Assembly (NCBI RefSeq): GCF_041381155.1
Contig: NC_091143.1
Location: forward strand, 36,198,679-36,262,678
Origin: Argopecten irradians
Taxonomy: Eukaryota > Mollusca > Bivalvia > Pectinida > Pectinidae
Direction of reading: 5' to 3'
Length of the DNA stretch: 64,000 nucleotides
Positions 23,801 to 36,925 of the stretch are shown here, piece after piece. A model generated the notes under the pieces. The model worked only from the letters and a program-made list of their open reading frames with translations, was not told where the DNA came from and made no database searches. A program made the position numbers and the translations under genes. Within the stretch, counting starts at the first letter, position 1. Every line of letters begins with the position of its first letter.

Positions 23801-26800
23801 TATTATTTGCTGATAGATACTGCAGGCAGAAGGGTTTTTCCTGATCATTAAGACACTTCATGGAAACCCTTCATTAATTAATGTACAAATAAATGAGACA
23901 ATCGAGCTATATATAGACTATTATTTCTATATAAATTGGCACCATGCCAACCCGTCTTCTCCGAAATATATACATTTACATGGATCGCGCATTAAAGTCT
24001 TTTGTCTGGACAATGTTGATGGTGAGATCAGACAACAGATCCAGAAACGGTATGAATGTCTAATGGAAGATCTTCACCTTTGGCCAGACCAAAACAGGAA
24101 ATAGAATGGATCGATAAACGAATCCTGCAGGTGACATTTTCTCGTTATGTTTCGCGGTATTGATTAAAGCTGTTGACTAGGATCGTTGTAATGTTACGTA
24201 AAATTTAAAGGAGGGGGATTGCACTAATGTACATAATCTAATATACAGGTCATATTAACGCAATTATCCTCAGATTTGTCGATGGATGGTCACAACTACC
24301 ATAGGAGTTCTTCATCTCTGGTACACTAATAAACTTATATGTTATGGAAAATTATTTTGACATAAAAACCATCCCCTCTTGGGTTTTTTTCACCATTATT
24401 TGCGTACCTTAACATATCTTGATGCGCTACTTTATCAACTTTCATATCAAATAGTTAAACATTATACATTTGGGGTCTCGAAGTACATCTGACGTCATAT
24501 TATGTTCTCCGAGGTCTAGTGATAATGTTCATTGTATGTCTACAGCTATTTACTGTAAAACGTTAAAATTTTCATTCACTTTAGTCATGTATTAAATTAA
24601 TACTTGAATTTGTTTATCATATCAATTCGCTTAGTACAGGTTAACAGTCGATTGTTTTGGTGATTTGGTCCCTGTTTAACCATTGAAGTTTTAAATTACT
24701 ACAGGAAGTTGTGGTCAGAAAAATTTACATGGATTAATTACACTAGTCGTTACACGAAACGCTGGTCTAAGAAAATGAAAACGTCTGTAAAGAAATCCCA
24801 AGGAATACCCTTTTATATACTAAACATTTTCAAACTAAGCATAAACACAAACATATTTCTGTAAAACAATATAAAAGTCTCTTTTTAAATGTTTAGCTCC
24901 TTAACCATCTTTAAGACAAATATGTGTAAACATATTTCAATAAATTACATACAATATACAGCGACCACATATTTTCTTTTAGCTCAAATCAAACATGTAT
25001 TAGAAAGACAATGGTGAGTGTGTGATTTAAAATCCAATATTTACCTTTGTCACCATTAAAAGGTCTTAAATTGCATGTTATATTTGATATTCCTAAAGAT
25101 AATATGCTCCTTTCTGATGTGATTTACAAACATTAGCTTAATAGAATTTTGTATTTACAGTTTTGAAAGACAGCAAATATTGCCATATAAAAATAAAGTT
25201 CTCTTCACATATCTTATAACCATTCTTTAAGGATAGGTGCTGTCTAGTCAGTTTTCTTTTTTTTTCTCGTAAGTTATTCAACTAAATCAGCGAGTCGTTA
25301 TGTAAGCTGCAATTGCATAAATTGATATGTAAAATAGTTTGAATCGGTAATGATGTTTTGTTAGTAATGCCGAGAGACATTTAATGATTCAAGGGTGAAA
25401 TAAACAACTTAACGAGAAATTTACCTGACATATACTCGACTGACAATATCAGGGTTCATTTCTCCGTCGGCAGACGACATTAGTCGACAGCTGACTCTGA
25501 CTTATCTTCTATCGACCTTATCGATATCCATTACAGTATATGGGAGGACGCGGTTACACTTTGAACTTCAACAATAGTCTATGACGTCACATGTACCGCT
25601 GCAACCTGGGTACGACGCTGCGCATGCCACGCAACACGTACATTAACCTGTTTTGGGTCTGATCCGGGTGATTCCGTGTTGTGCCTTCTCGGCATTGTTT
25701 GTCAACTTTCGCCTGATGAAACATTGGATATTTATGGAATCATTGAACTGCACTTCAGCTCAAACAATGAAATCGTAATTTTTGAGTCACGGCACCTGAT
25801 GACTCGGTGTAAACAAATCAAGACTTTCGTGTGTAATGTGATATTAATTTAGAAATATATCAACTGTAAGGGATAACATTTCGGAAATTGATCCAGTGAT
25901 TTTAATGTGTGCCACCCAATTGTGTTGGTTTGTTACTAAAACATTGTGTAGTGTAGCGTTTTCTCATTTGTACACAAAGGGAACACTAGGAAGGGTTTCC
26001 TGTATTTTACCTGTGATAACAATGGAATTTTCTTTCGTATTTTATCAGGAGTGTTTATAGACAAACAGGTAGGACAAAGTTACGTGTTTATTATTATTAT
26101 AAAATAATTTTTTATCCAAATGCATATACAGTTACATTATATATACCATTTAGCTATATACGTTTATAATTTGAAGCTTATATGTTAAATAATATGAATT
26201 AATCCAGATGTCATGTGATTTACTACGATGATATAATGGAAAATTAAATCCACTTATAAAATGTATACTTATTTCACTCAAGTCAATTGTACATACATAA
26301 ATATATTAAAATGATCAACGACCCGTCCATGATCACGAAAAGAGGACCTTATATGAAGGGGATATAGACAATCCAGAACAGTAAAAGTAACCGTACCCTT
26401 ATGTATTTGAATAAACAGTTTATGAAAGTTTATTTTCTTCTCATATCTAAATTTCTTTAGAGTTTGTTAGATTTATTCCATTTTTGGTTTTAGTATATCA
26501 ATGATACATTTTAATACAGTTTAATTAGGTTCGAATCTTTGCTACAACAAATTTACTTTTGACTGGTTTGTGCAGTAAGAAAATGCTATAAAACCGATTT
26601 CATCTATCGGAACTAGACATCAAAATGTGCCCACATATAATGTGACATACAGGAAAAAAACTATCTCAAAATGATATGAATTATCAATGATGCGTCACTC
26701 AATATTAAAGAAATTTTTACCATTGATAGATTTCTTCAAAGCGACAATAACCAGTAATACAGATAATGCTATAGACACCATTAGTGACGCGCTGTAAGCA

Positions 26801-29015
26801 GTGTTTGCTAATTGTCAGCTTTTCAAAATATGATATCAAATATAATTAGCATTCTTTCCACAAGTTGATAAGGTATTTCTTAATAGGATGATTACCAGTA
26901 ATGTCTGCTATTCCATGATCGTTAAAATCATTTAACACGTTTTACCAGGCACGCAGGTTATGTGATACAAAACATACAACTGTGTATTAAAATTTTCTCG
27001 ATATAATACCTTTCACGTAATTACATTTGATAATGTGTAGTAATACGCTATCAGGGGGGACTTGATGTACGTCATGGTTCATTAATTACATACATAAGAA
27101 GTAACATTTCAGTCAATTATCTCCATTACGATATCTCGTTTCCTCTGCGTGATTAACTCGTCTGAATGGATGATAAAGCAGGTGTCTCGGCCTTTGAAAT
27201 ATTCGATGATAGTGAACCTTTATTGAACAAAACACAATTTTGACACTTATTCACGAGAATTGATCTAAATGTGTACAGGTAAGACTTTTTAACAATTTGT
27301 ATTCTCGCTGGCGTGAGAAGCAGAATAGATCTCTTGTGGAGCGGTTTACCAAGTAAACACGAACATTATAGATAGAAACAAAGTTTGCCTTCCTATGGTT
27401 GTTACGGAAAGCTCTCATCTTCGTACCTTTCCTGACCTTCCTTCTACTAAAAAGTTTTATAGACCGCTAAATGCGATTGATCGTGCCGTTATTATAACAA
27501 CCAAACAAATAAGAAAACAAATTAGGTCTTACATTCATTGTTACGGCGATAGTTTTTTATGGATGCTATAAAGTAGCTCGCGTGAAGGCAGTTAGAATTT
27601 TGAAGGGACAATTTAGCCTGAGTCTGCATTGAACGTAGACGTTGATATCGGTAATAGACAGGTTTTAATGGAAATAGAGTAGAAGGTTTCACTGTGATGT
27701 GTCCGCAAATGTCTACGTCTGCGAAGTAAAGCTTCACAATTACATTAGTTTACACTTTTAGATGCACTAACTTGTCTGAGAAGTAACTTTCTCTAAGGAA
27801 CGAGTCTCCTAGGTGAATTTGTGTTGCTTTTACATACCTTTCGGGTTGGATATAGAGTTCACTAATTACGCCTGCTTGATCGTGTTGCTATTTGATTTGG
27901 AATTTCAACAACATCAACTCAAAAAATCGCACACAGCACAATGCATTTTGTCAATACTTTTGCCTATCAAGCTTGTTTTTGAATATTTTACTGTTGTTTG
28001 TCGCTAATGGGAGCCTGTGGTATCATTTTGAAATACATATTTGTGGATACATTTTTAAACTTCTTTTTATAAGCTATGTGTGTGTTTTATTGAATCCGTT
28101 AATTGTGTTCAGCGACATCTATTTTGCAATGAATATGATTTTTGTTGTGTGTTCAAATATCGTTTGAGACTTACATGAAATTATATTAACCTATTTGTGT
28201 TTTAATCATAATAAATGTATTAATATTCAATTTATTCGCCTGAGTTGAGACTTTAAATGTCATATAAGAATAAAATGTTATACTATATAATATCTCTAAT
28301 CGTGCTTCACCAAATCATGCGAAGATATGATGATGATTTTTCATAACGAATTACGCTTCGGGGGCTACGTATATAGCTTTGGAACATTTACCTATATCGG
28401 ATAATGATATATTACAAGGCGAAACATCACTGGGCAAAGAATATATATCTAGGTAACAGTACATACTCATTGAAACCGAAAGGATTAACACACTACCGAA
28501 TTGCTTATGGCAGTTACATTGATAATAAATCTTTAGATTTTCTTATTTCATATTAGCTCATTCAGAGTCGGTTCGTCACTATATATTGAACTCATGCTAA
28601 TAGCTTTTCGAAAATGTTGTGACTGAAGCTTCATGATGAATATCGTTATTTTACGCTGACACAAATCAGTGTTCGGGTGCATCTATCTATCATTTAACAA
28701 AAGAAATTCTGTATGAAACGCACATAAATACCTTTGACCCAAGATTGTGTAGCGGTAATTCAACCTCGTTATGATTACATTTAAAAATAGTCATTCACTC
28801 CAAATTTGCGAATTCGAAATCCCCACTCCAAGATATTGACTGTACGTCAGACAATTTATTGAGTACGCTATCATCCAATCCTGTAAAGCCATTAAATACA
28901 CAAAACATATAATGATAACTTTAAAAGATTGACTGAAATGTTGGGACTATTGTTTATAGATATCGCCAAATGTTTGATGCCTTTGTTTATCTTACTTGTT
29001 TTTTTCTGTTTACAG
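20857..29015. other. long noncoding stretch, probably upstream region or 5' introns of the plus-strand gene
   Basis: No coding exon was recognised. Plausible donors closing noncoding exons lie at 21666 (AAAAG then GTAAGT), 26068 (AAACAG then GTAGGA) and 27278 (GTACAG then GTAAGA). A GC-richer patch at 25480-25700 is listed separately. None of these exons is provable without RNA data. Confidence 0.3.
25480..25700 (+). promoter_or_regulatory. possible promoter patch (CRE and NRF1-like words)
   Basis: This is a locally GC/CpG-richer island in AT-rich DNA, with TGACGTCA at 25582-25589 and CTGCGCATGCC at about 25618-25628. It lies 370-590 bp upstream of a possible donor at 26068. The CRE word occurs elsewhere in the window, so this is weak. 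Confidence 0.25.
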
Positions 29016-29113
29016 ATATTGTATTGAGAAGAAGACAAAACAGAGGAACCTAAGGGAAAGAAGTTGTTCAGTAATAACGATCAGTCATGGCGACAGCAAA
29101 GCAGCTCAATATG
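29016..29113 (+). CDS. candidate start-codon exon A of the plus-strand gene (coding 29087-29113)
   Basis: A pyrimidine-rich acceptor ending TTTACAG (to 29015) precedes 71 nt of 5' UTR. The ATG at 29087 has G at +4 and an in-frame TAA 12 nt upstream. Nine codons (MATAKQLNM) follow to a strong donor, GTAAGT, at 29114. The exon ends in phase 0, matching the phase-0 acceptor of the large exon at 40748. The presence of an acceptor implies at least one further noncoding exon upstream. The short peptide is only convincing because the phase and signals agree. RNA evidence would settle it. Confidence 0.5.
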
Positions 29114-31019
29114 GTAAGTCTTTTTGTTACTTAATTATTAAATCCTCCTTGTAGCGAACATTGTCATTGGCTTAAAAATGATTTTGACGTTCCAACGTCA
29201 CCTCTTATCGGCTAACACAACAGGGAAAAAGATTCAATAATTGTTTTGCATTTCTTGGAAGTAGATTGAATTATAATGATAAATTTAGATAATGTTTCTA
29301 TTTTATGCTCTAGACCTAGAGCAAATCTACCCCAGGATACTCTCATTATACAACCGGCGCGCGGGTTTAAAGTATGTATACTTTGATATTTCTGTTTTAT
29401 CTACATAACATGAGGATTCGATTCAGGTTATACTTTGTATTGTAGACTCTTCAAACATAATCACTTAAGACCTGTATAGTTTATACTAAGGCCATGTTTC
29501 AGTTTTACCTGAATCATTAAACATTTAGTAAGTGCTTGTAAGAACAACTAAATATTTGATAATAAGATCTAGATGGATTTGAAATATGTTTCATTGTTTT
29601 CCTTTTTTATCAAAACAATGCTTTTTATATCCCTTGTTAACATCTGCGTTTGACCGTTTTCTTCTCATGCCCTAAGCAACTGATAAAGTTTGGATAACAT
29701 TACTAATCAATACTAATTACTAATTAAAACAGATAGATTGCGATGACAGTGTCGTTCGTTTTCAAGAAGAACGTCCACTAAAATATGTGTATCGTTATAT
29801 AAAGCCAAGTCACATTAAATCATGTTGATTTATTATATACAAGATCCTGTTTGCTTCGAAATAAATTTCGGTTTCAACAAACTTCAACAAACCCTTGTGT
29901 TAGATATCCAATTTACCAACTTGACCTTGACCTGCGAATGATTTACTGCATTGTTAAGGTTGGGTGCTCTACAATCCCCTTAAATATTTGACAGTATCTT
30001 AGTGTTCCACTATTAAAGAAAACATATCAGTAATATACTGCAGTCTCCCAAAACACACACGTCGCACTTTATACAAGCAAGCTATAACATACGGGTGAGG
30101 CCGTCTATAGATGGCCTTTACTGTACATAGGGCGTAAATATAAAACTAAACCTTAGACTTTTAGTGTCTAAAGATTGTTCTGCTTGTTTATTTGTAATTA
30201 AGTAATTATTTTATTTGTAGACAAACACATTGTTCCTATAAGGAAAAAATGCAATATATTAATAAAGTTGTTATATGTTACCGCAGCCGTGTCATTCATG
30301 TGTCAATGAACAGTGAAACTAGGTACACATCGTCACGTGTGGGTAAATACACTACCTTACTGTCGTACATTGGAAATGCCACACTTGTAACGTTTTTTTA
30401 TGAAAACTAATAATGCATTTTCTTTTTACTCACTTCGCCGTTAACTAGCGTATATGAACTGAAAGTCCTCGACAATCGTCATGTAACCACAGACTTCCTA
30501 AAGTACTCAGAAGTAAATAATCTACTAAACCACAACCCTTCGTATGTAAACATACCGAAAGTCGGTTACAGACGTCAGGTAACTCAAATTTGATCAAATA
30601 TCCATTTCTTTCTGACGAAAAAAAATTATCTACACAACCGCAAACTAAAAGTTTAGTGAAAGTGGATCAAAGGGAAACTTTAATCGGGATAATCAAGAAT
30701 GTAATACCTGATGATTTACACCTGTAAGTGTCTAATATCGACAGTGTTCATACGTCATAGGTCCAACCGTCGTCATTCCCGTATCGCAGCCCATCACTAA
30801 TACGTCTCGCTCTCCTTACGCCGCTACTTCTACATTGCAACTTTATCACAAAGTCCTATTTGTTTTAAGCATTAGTTCCGCATCCACGCATTCTACGTTT
30901 GCCATTAAACGATTGATGTTAACAAACCGTTCTAAAATATCTGAAATAGGCGGCCCTTGTTTTCAGTAGCTGCGTATGAGTACACAGTCGTCTGCGCTAT
31001 GGTCCATATTACTGTCGCC
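29114..31019 (+). other. intronic noncoding DNA
   Basis: I see no coding or repeat structure in this stretch between candidate first exons A and B. Confidence 0.4.
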
Positions 31020-31080
31020 TCATCGTCACACCCCCCGGGAAGTGACGTCACTCGGTGGGGGATATGAGGAGGTGCTCCTC
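31020..31080 (+). promoter_or_regulatory. candidate promoter core upstream of exon B
   Basis: This GC-rich patch contains CCCCCCGGGAAG and a full CRE palindrome, TGACGTCA, at 31043-31050. It lies about 330 bp upstream of the ATG at 31378, and the preceding 250 bp is CpG-richer than the surrounding intron. It is consistent with an internal promoter for the alternative first exon. Confidence 0.35.
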
Positions 31081-31377
31081 ACTAGTGTAATAACTGCCTT
31101 TGTTTGAATGCTTAATGTGTGCTTAGTTGAAGTATAAATGAGCAAAGGAAATAGGAAAGGTTCTCATAAATTGTGTGACAGAGCTCCTGTTGATATCAGC
31201 TAACTTAGGTGCATTTCTTCGTGAGTGACATACTCAAACAATTGACTATGTTTGAAGTATTGGTAACATAATTCCGTCGGTAATACATCTTAAAGAGTGC
31301 ATTCTGAAGTTTTTGTGATAACATTCGGGAGAGATAATTCCAGGAGTGAGCGAGACAAAACCACAAAGATTGCCAAA

Positions 31378-31470
31378 ATGATGTACTTTAGAGGGAAAAG
31401 GAAAGTTGTGGAAAACCCCGTCGGTCACTTCGAGCATATTCCGCCTCACACCAAGGCTGCTCTGACCAAG
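31378..31470 (+). CDS. candidate alternative first coding exon B
   Basis: The ATG at 31378 (context CCAAAATGATG, A at -3) opens 31 codons beginning MMYFRGKRKVVENPVGHFEH. They end ALTK at a donor (AAG then GTAAGG) at 31471. The upstream in-frame stop is at 31291. The exon ends in phase 0, the same as exons A and C and compatible with 40748. Third positions are GC-richer than in the surrounding intron, as for real coding DNA. The peptide is basic and not recognised. The upstream end of its 5' UTR is unknown, and the CRE-bearing patch at 31020-31080 is a plausible promoter. Confidence 0.55.
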
Positions 31471-32530
31471 GTAAGGTCAATCAGACAAGTTATATTCAGG
31501 TTTTGCGAGACACCGCTTTAGACCAACACACAAAAATACTGCTTTTGTTCTAGAAAACAGGTACAAGTAAATTAAGGACGTATTAAATAAAACTATAGAA
31601 TTAACTAGAAAAGCTTAATACATGTTTTAGCTATGTTTATTAGATATAGATTAAGAACCGAGAACACTAGAGGTTGAGACTTAAGGATATTACTTGGTGG
31701 TCCATAATACTATTAGATATAGGTTTAGAAAAAAAACTAGGCCTTGTTATAACAAACGATGCAGAAACACGTAGAAAAACAATAACTAAACAATTATACC
31801 CATTACAGATACAATTGATTTATTAACCCGTTTACATACTAAGGGATAGAAGCGATATCATGGTTGGCACATATTCAACAGACTTGCGTGACTTTCGTTT
31901 CTGTACTAGATCTCGTACAGCCTTACAGCTTGGTCATTATTTAGCGATTAATAATGAACTACAAACGATGACCCTAAGCATTATCGGAGAATTATATCAC
32001 TTTTATGTGATGTAATTGAGTAATTTTATTATAAATGTTGTGATAATACGAAAACTTTTTAAAAGTTTTAACACCGTTGTCATTTTATGTTAGATACTGC
32101 TTTGAATCAAGAACATTTACATGTAGTACTTTTAGCTTTGTGTTATGTACAATCCATTGTTATATAGAAATCCCGACTTTAAGATGCTATCTTACAGTAA
32201 ATAACTATTAATATATCCAATGAGACACTTATATCTTGTATGGTTGTCCGCTAGGTCAAGAAACGTATCATTTCATCTAGATCAGTTCGCTAAATATGAG
32301 GAGATTCTTCCAAACATTTGAAAAGGAAAACTAAACTAACTGATGTTTGCTACTATAACAACGATCGTTTGCATTTGTCATATTTGTAATGTAATAGGCC
32401 TTGGCGGGTTTGCTAACCCCCTTTTGTAAGTGTCATTGAAGTTTAATATGTAAGATATTTTACAATTATATCATTCTTATCAACAAAGTTTTTCCACATA
32501 AAACAACGAATGCTACAACTCCCAATAGAG
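31471..32530 (+). other. intronic noncoding DNA
   Basis: No feature was recognised in this AT-rich intron segment. Confidence 0.4.
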
Positions 32531-32840
32531 TTGAAGATGCTCCACCGCTGACAAATGGTATTTTTTCTCAGTCAAAAACAGGAGCAGATGAATAAGTATT
32601 TTTCTTCAGGTACAAAAGTTACTTATATTACACCATTTAATTCCATGGCACTATATCCTATACATATGTATATGGATATGGAATGAAGTGCTGACTGCGC
32701 ATGCATCGAAAGCAAAATAAATTAGCTTATGTCATTTTCTGTTTTAGTTAGACATATATATAGACCTACACGTCTAAACACCAAATATTGTTCAAATAAT
32801 GGATATCTTTTGTGCTCTGTTGGCGGTAGAGCATCTTTAA
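32531..32840 (-). mobile_element. MITE family A, copy 3 (inverted orientation)
   Basis: The left end is TTGA then AGATGCTCCACCGCTGACA, and the right end is GGCGGTAGAGCATCT then TTAA (32837-32840). Its internal sequence is the reverse complement of copies 2 and 4 (CAGGAGCAGATGAATAAGTA near the left). One flanking TTAA has mutated to TTGA. Confidence 0.8.
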
Positions 32841-33171
32841 ATAAAGAAGACACTTCGAAAAAAGAATAGTATGAATAAACAAATATTGTACAATAAGTTA
32901 ATTTCATATGTCACACTCAATTCTGTTGGTTAGATCTTTGAGGATATTTTTCCATAGACCGAAAGAATTGTACGTCACGTATTATGACGTCATAAATACA
33001 AAACGTTTTCCCGGGGAATTTTAAAGGCCAAACTGAATTATTGGATAAGATATCAATGCGCCACGACTTATTTTGTTTTATTGTAAAAGTAAGTTAAATT
33101 GTGGAAACTATGCCTAATTAGTATCTGATTGAGTTATCAGAATTAAATTATAAGCATTATTCTCAATATAA

Positions 33172-33297
33172 TTTGGGGTTATAAAGTCGTAGACAAAAAA
33201 GAACGGACATTCTTTTTCATAGACGCAATTCATAGACGTATTGCGTCTATGAAGAATGTCCTTCCGTTTTTTGTCTGCGACTTCATAACCCCAAAAG
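33172..33297. mobile_element. hairpin MITE with about 55 bp arms
   Basis: Outer ends TTTGGGGTTATAAAGTCG and CGACTTCATAACCCCAAAA pair across a short loop at about 33231-33239 (CATAGACGCAAT pairs with ATTGCGTCTATG). No coding capacity. Confidence 0.8.
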
Positions 33298-33468
33298 ATG
33301 CTGAGAATTTCTGTTAAAGATTTAGTTTCGCGTATCTCGCGATCGATAAGATCCGCAAAAATTACTCGCTACAAAATAGATTTAGCTACACGTACAATAG
33401 AGCGCTCACCTGTAAATCGCGAAATTAGAAAACCGCGGAAAAGTTGTTTAGCAAGAAAACGCGAAATC

Positions 33469-33611
33469 AAGTCACCGCGAAAATAAGTCATCGCGAAAAT
33501 AAGTCACCATCAAAACAAGTCAACGCGAAAATAAGTCACTGCGAATACAAGTCACCGCGATTACAAGTCACTGCGAAATCAAGTCACCGCGAAAACAAGT
33601 CACCGCGAGCA
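33469..33611. repeat. 15-16 bp tandem repeat (AAGTCACCGCGAAAA)
   Basis: About nine imperfect units with core AAGTCACYGCGAAAA. Similar TTCGCGGTGA words also appear in the diverged repeats at 42600-42960 and 60834-61020, which suggests derivation from one widespread repeat family. Confidence 0.8.
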
Positions 33612-35660
33612 TACGCATAATAGCGTTTTGACTCATTAAACATTGTTAATACATGTCTATATCTCTTATTTAACATGATGAGAAACCGGAAGGTTTGTCT
33701 TGTCATGTTGTGTGAGGGAATATGCTAACGTAGGTTTTTTTTTGTTTTTCCGCTGTGTCGTATTTCACGTATTTTTTTTTTCTTTTCATAAGTACTTTGA
33801 CCTTAATTGTTTTCCGTTTGTCAATTGTATTTATGGTACAAGTACATTATATCCCGTTTATAACAGTACAATTTCATTTCATCTCTTTGATGTTCAGGTT
33901 CGTACACATATTTAAACATCGTTATCAAATACCGTTTATACCGCATGTCAGCGCTGCACGAAGTGACATTCAGAAACCCAACCCCCTATGTTGATAATCA
34001 AACACTACTTTTATTAATATTATTTGACAATTTCACTTAGTCCAACCCTCTCGTATTTTCCTTTGTGTATTTAGCTAATTGGAACGGCATTATTCATTAG
34101 CTTCTTTCTGGTGTTTGGTTTATTTCCATTAAATAAATGAAATCGTATAAGAAAATGGACGCCTGTGGACTTAATGTTAATGTTTGAAGAGAGATATGTA
34201 TAGCGTTGGTGAGGAGATAGGCGTCATACTGAAGATGACACACCACACGGTATATCTTCATTAAGGTGTCGGGTACTTGAGGACTTGATTTGTTGACATT
34301 CGTTTTTCCTTGCTCCCTGAGTAACATAGCGGGACACCTAACCTGTCTTTAACACGAGAGTACACACTGAAAAGCTTAAATGGCATTTGTATGTCAAATA
34401 AAATCCCCATCCATCATGATTATATATTTTTTTCGAATGGCACAGTTTGCCCTTTTCATTTTTCTGATGCTTGGATTTTGTACTATACTTCCTTAAAACA
34501 AATGGAGGGTTTTATTACTTTATTTTTCCAATAAGAGATATTTCAAACTAACCAGACACGAAGAAGATGTGAATATGACCAGCATGAATCGTTCTATATC
34601 TCGAGTCAATGTTTAACTATTGAACTCAAGTGATCCGTTAGTGAAGTAGGTGGTGTTAGGGCCTTCCAACAGTCCAACTGTATTCATCACATTATAACTC
34701 TGAATGCTCGCGTTGATACAAACATGCTGAGCTGAAGAGCGTGTTAGGCACCAAACATGGGAGGGGTCACGTGCGACTCTTACAAGCAGAAATGACAATT
34801 CGGAATGTCTTATATTTGTGTACGTTACTGGAAACGATAACTTAGATACCTCAGATTGCCAGGAGATGGTCCAGCAATGATCGCATGAAGCTCAGTTAAT
34901 TTATTGGCATAATCTGTTATGTTAACAGACACAAAAAACCTTCTCTATTCAAATGTTTTGTTTAACATTACAAACGAGTGAAAGTTGCCTGGAGTCTTAC
35001 ATAAAACGTCAAGTGTATTTTACTCATCTCGTGAATTGTCCATAGTGATAGACTGTGTGCATACATTGGATTTGGAAACGAAACGTTTCAAAATATATCT
35101 TACGCAGTTTTAGAGAAGATGATGAGGTTTACACCTGGAATTAATCCGCTGTCGTGGACTTTTCCTAAGCAACTGTCTTTTGAAGGTAGACGTATTGTGA
35201 CATTCTAAGACTTTTCTGCCAGACGGATTTTAAACAAGTGATTTAATAATTACAGCAACAACATTGCCTGACAACCTCATTTATTTACACAATTTCGTTA
35301 TCAGGAAACAGTTTAGTTAAGACTAAGCAGCTTTGAGCTTTAATTATATCGAATCTAATATTGATTTCGGTTACAAAATCACAGAACTAGGGACGTGTCT
35401 TATCAAAGCTGATAATTAATAATGAAACGCGGATAATTTAGAAATGCAGCATGAATGCAGCAAGTTCGGACATTTGCTTAATTGCGGAAAATTAACTAAT
35501 TTATGTATTATTACATCTCAACATACGTCTTGGAAAGCAGCATAACCAAAAGAGGACTTACAGCAAAAAAAGTGAAAGGATATATCGACAATACTGTTCT
35601 ACAATACGATACTATTGGAATTGATTTATGCTAAGGAAGTATTTTGTTCCTTGAAACAAA
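33612..35660 (+). other. intronic noncoding DNA
   Basis: I recognised no gene or repeat. The poly-T-rich frames near 33700-33990 look like chance ORFs. Confidence 0.4.
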
Positions 35661-35744
35661 ATGGTGATATTAGAAATCGAGAAGAAGCGATGTCGTGATG
35701 GGACGACTCGAGTGGTGGGCTCTTTTGACATTGCTGTCGCTAAG
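35661..35744 (+). CDS. candidate alternative first coding exon C
   Basis: The ATG at 35661 has a strong context (ACAAAATGG, A at -3 and G at +4) and an in-frame TGA nine bases upstream. Twenty-eight codons follow, starting MVILEIEKKRCRDGTTRVVG and ending DIAVAK, to a donor (AAG then GTAGGC) at 35745. The phase is 0, as in exons A and B and at the acceptor of the main exon. Codon choice (GTG GTG GGC, GTC GCT) is GC-richer than the flanking intron. The peptide is unrecognised, with mixed charge. The donor is weaker than those of A and B. Confidence 0.5.
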
Positions 35745-36779
35745 GTAGGCTTTCAACCAAGGGGTTGTATCATCATACGATTCCTTAACCGTTATATCAC
35801 CATGATTTAGAGGATCGAATAATAAAACTTGAAAAATGGTGGATATGAATTACATCCATGACCATACTTCATATAATAATACACGACTATATCATTCATC
35901 TACGACAGAAAGGTTTCAAATGACATAGTATATTCACAATATACATAGTCATGATATTAGTTAAAAAAACAACTATACAATGTAGTGTGTGTAAAAGGTA
36001 TCGCAAATTTTCACTGTAAAGACAGTTATTTTAGTGCAAATGCGAAAAATTATAAGTTATGTTTTTTCAACGCGGATATAAATTAGTACAATTTTGTGGT
36101 TCAATATAAGTTTTCAAATGCTTTTAAATTTTGTAATCGAAAACAAAAATAGAAAAAAGAAAACTCACATTTCGCAAAAAAAAATCAAGTCGTGCTATTA
36201 TTTATTTTAAAGTCTTTTAATTTGAATTTCATTTGTTAATTAAGGAGATAATTTCCTAAAACTGTTGATTATTATTTCCTCATAAATGTTATCTGTAATT
36301 AACATCACACCTATTTGAAATTTAAATCACTTCACTAATGCATAGAACCCGTGGTATATGTACCGATGAGGTATGAAAATTCATGTTATGTTAGGCATAT
36401 TGATCCGAGTATCATAGACTTTTTATTGAGTCTACTTGGTTTCTCATCAATTAAATAGATTCATGACCGATCTGAATCCAGGCTATGTTTAATTATCTTA
36501 TTGTCTATTCCTAAGTAATTATTACGACCAAGTACCACTCAATATGGATATCATTAAGGGTAATTAAAGAATCAAGAATTTTTTATTATAAGTTAACAAT
36601 AGTAATACATGCTAATTTAGTATAAAAGTCTCAACATTTTTAAAATTTAAACCCATTATAGTTAAAATAGAACTTGTATATACATGTACCTTTTTGCCAA
36701 TCAGACTGTTGTAAATCTCACTCTTTGCTTGTCAAATAACCTTTTAGAACTACCCACCGAGGTCAAAAGTATTAAATTA
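35745..36779 (+). other. intronic noncoding DNA
   Basis: AT-rich with no recognised features. Confidence 0.4.
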
Positions 36780-36925
36780 CTGTTACCTGAATGACCGTAA
36801 TACTACCGCTGAAGATCCTTGTTACAAGGTGAAAGTAGTGTGTCGCCATCCGGGCTCGAACCTCGACTCAGGACTTACTGGTCCGTCGCTTTACCGACTG
36901 AGCTAACGGGAATTCCCCCCTAGAG
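36780..36925 (-). mobile_element. tRNA-derived SINE, minus strand
   Basis: On the minus strand, 36918-36840 reads as a tRNA-like head. It has an A-box-like TTAGCTCAGTCGGTAAAGC, an arm GGACCAGTAAGTCC and a B-box GGTTCGAGCCC. The arms do not fold cleanly into a functional tRNA (T-stem mismatches). The sequence runs on after the head into an unrelated tail, so a SINE is more likely than a tRNA gene. The tail end is approximate. Confidence 0.65.

Noticed and set aside
24983..25013. 31 nt mini-exon between TTTTAG and ATG-GTGAGT
   Set aside because: Very short, contains a stop, and only weak signals support it.
31297..31377. Longer exon B starting at 31297
   Set aside because: The codon there is GTG, not ATG. 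The first in-frame ATG is at 31378.
33298..33486. Basic 62-codon ORF
   Set aside because: It runs into the 15 bp tandem repeat. Arg/Lys richness reflects CGCGA/AAA repeat composition.
36840..36918. Functional tRNA gene on the minus strand
   Set aside because: A- and B-box words are present, but the acceptor and T-stems do not pair properly and no clean 7-base anticodon loop forms. A SINE head fits better.
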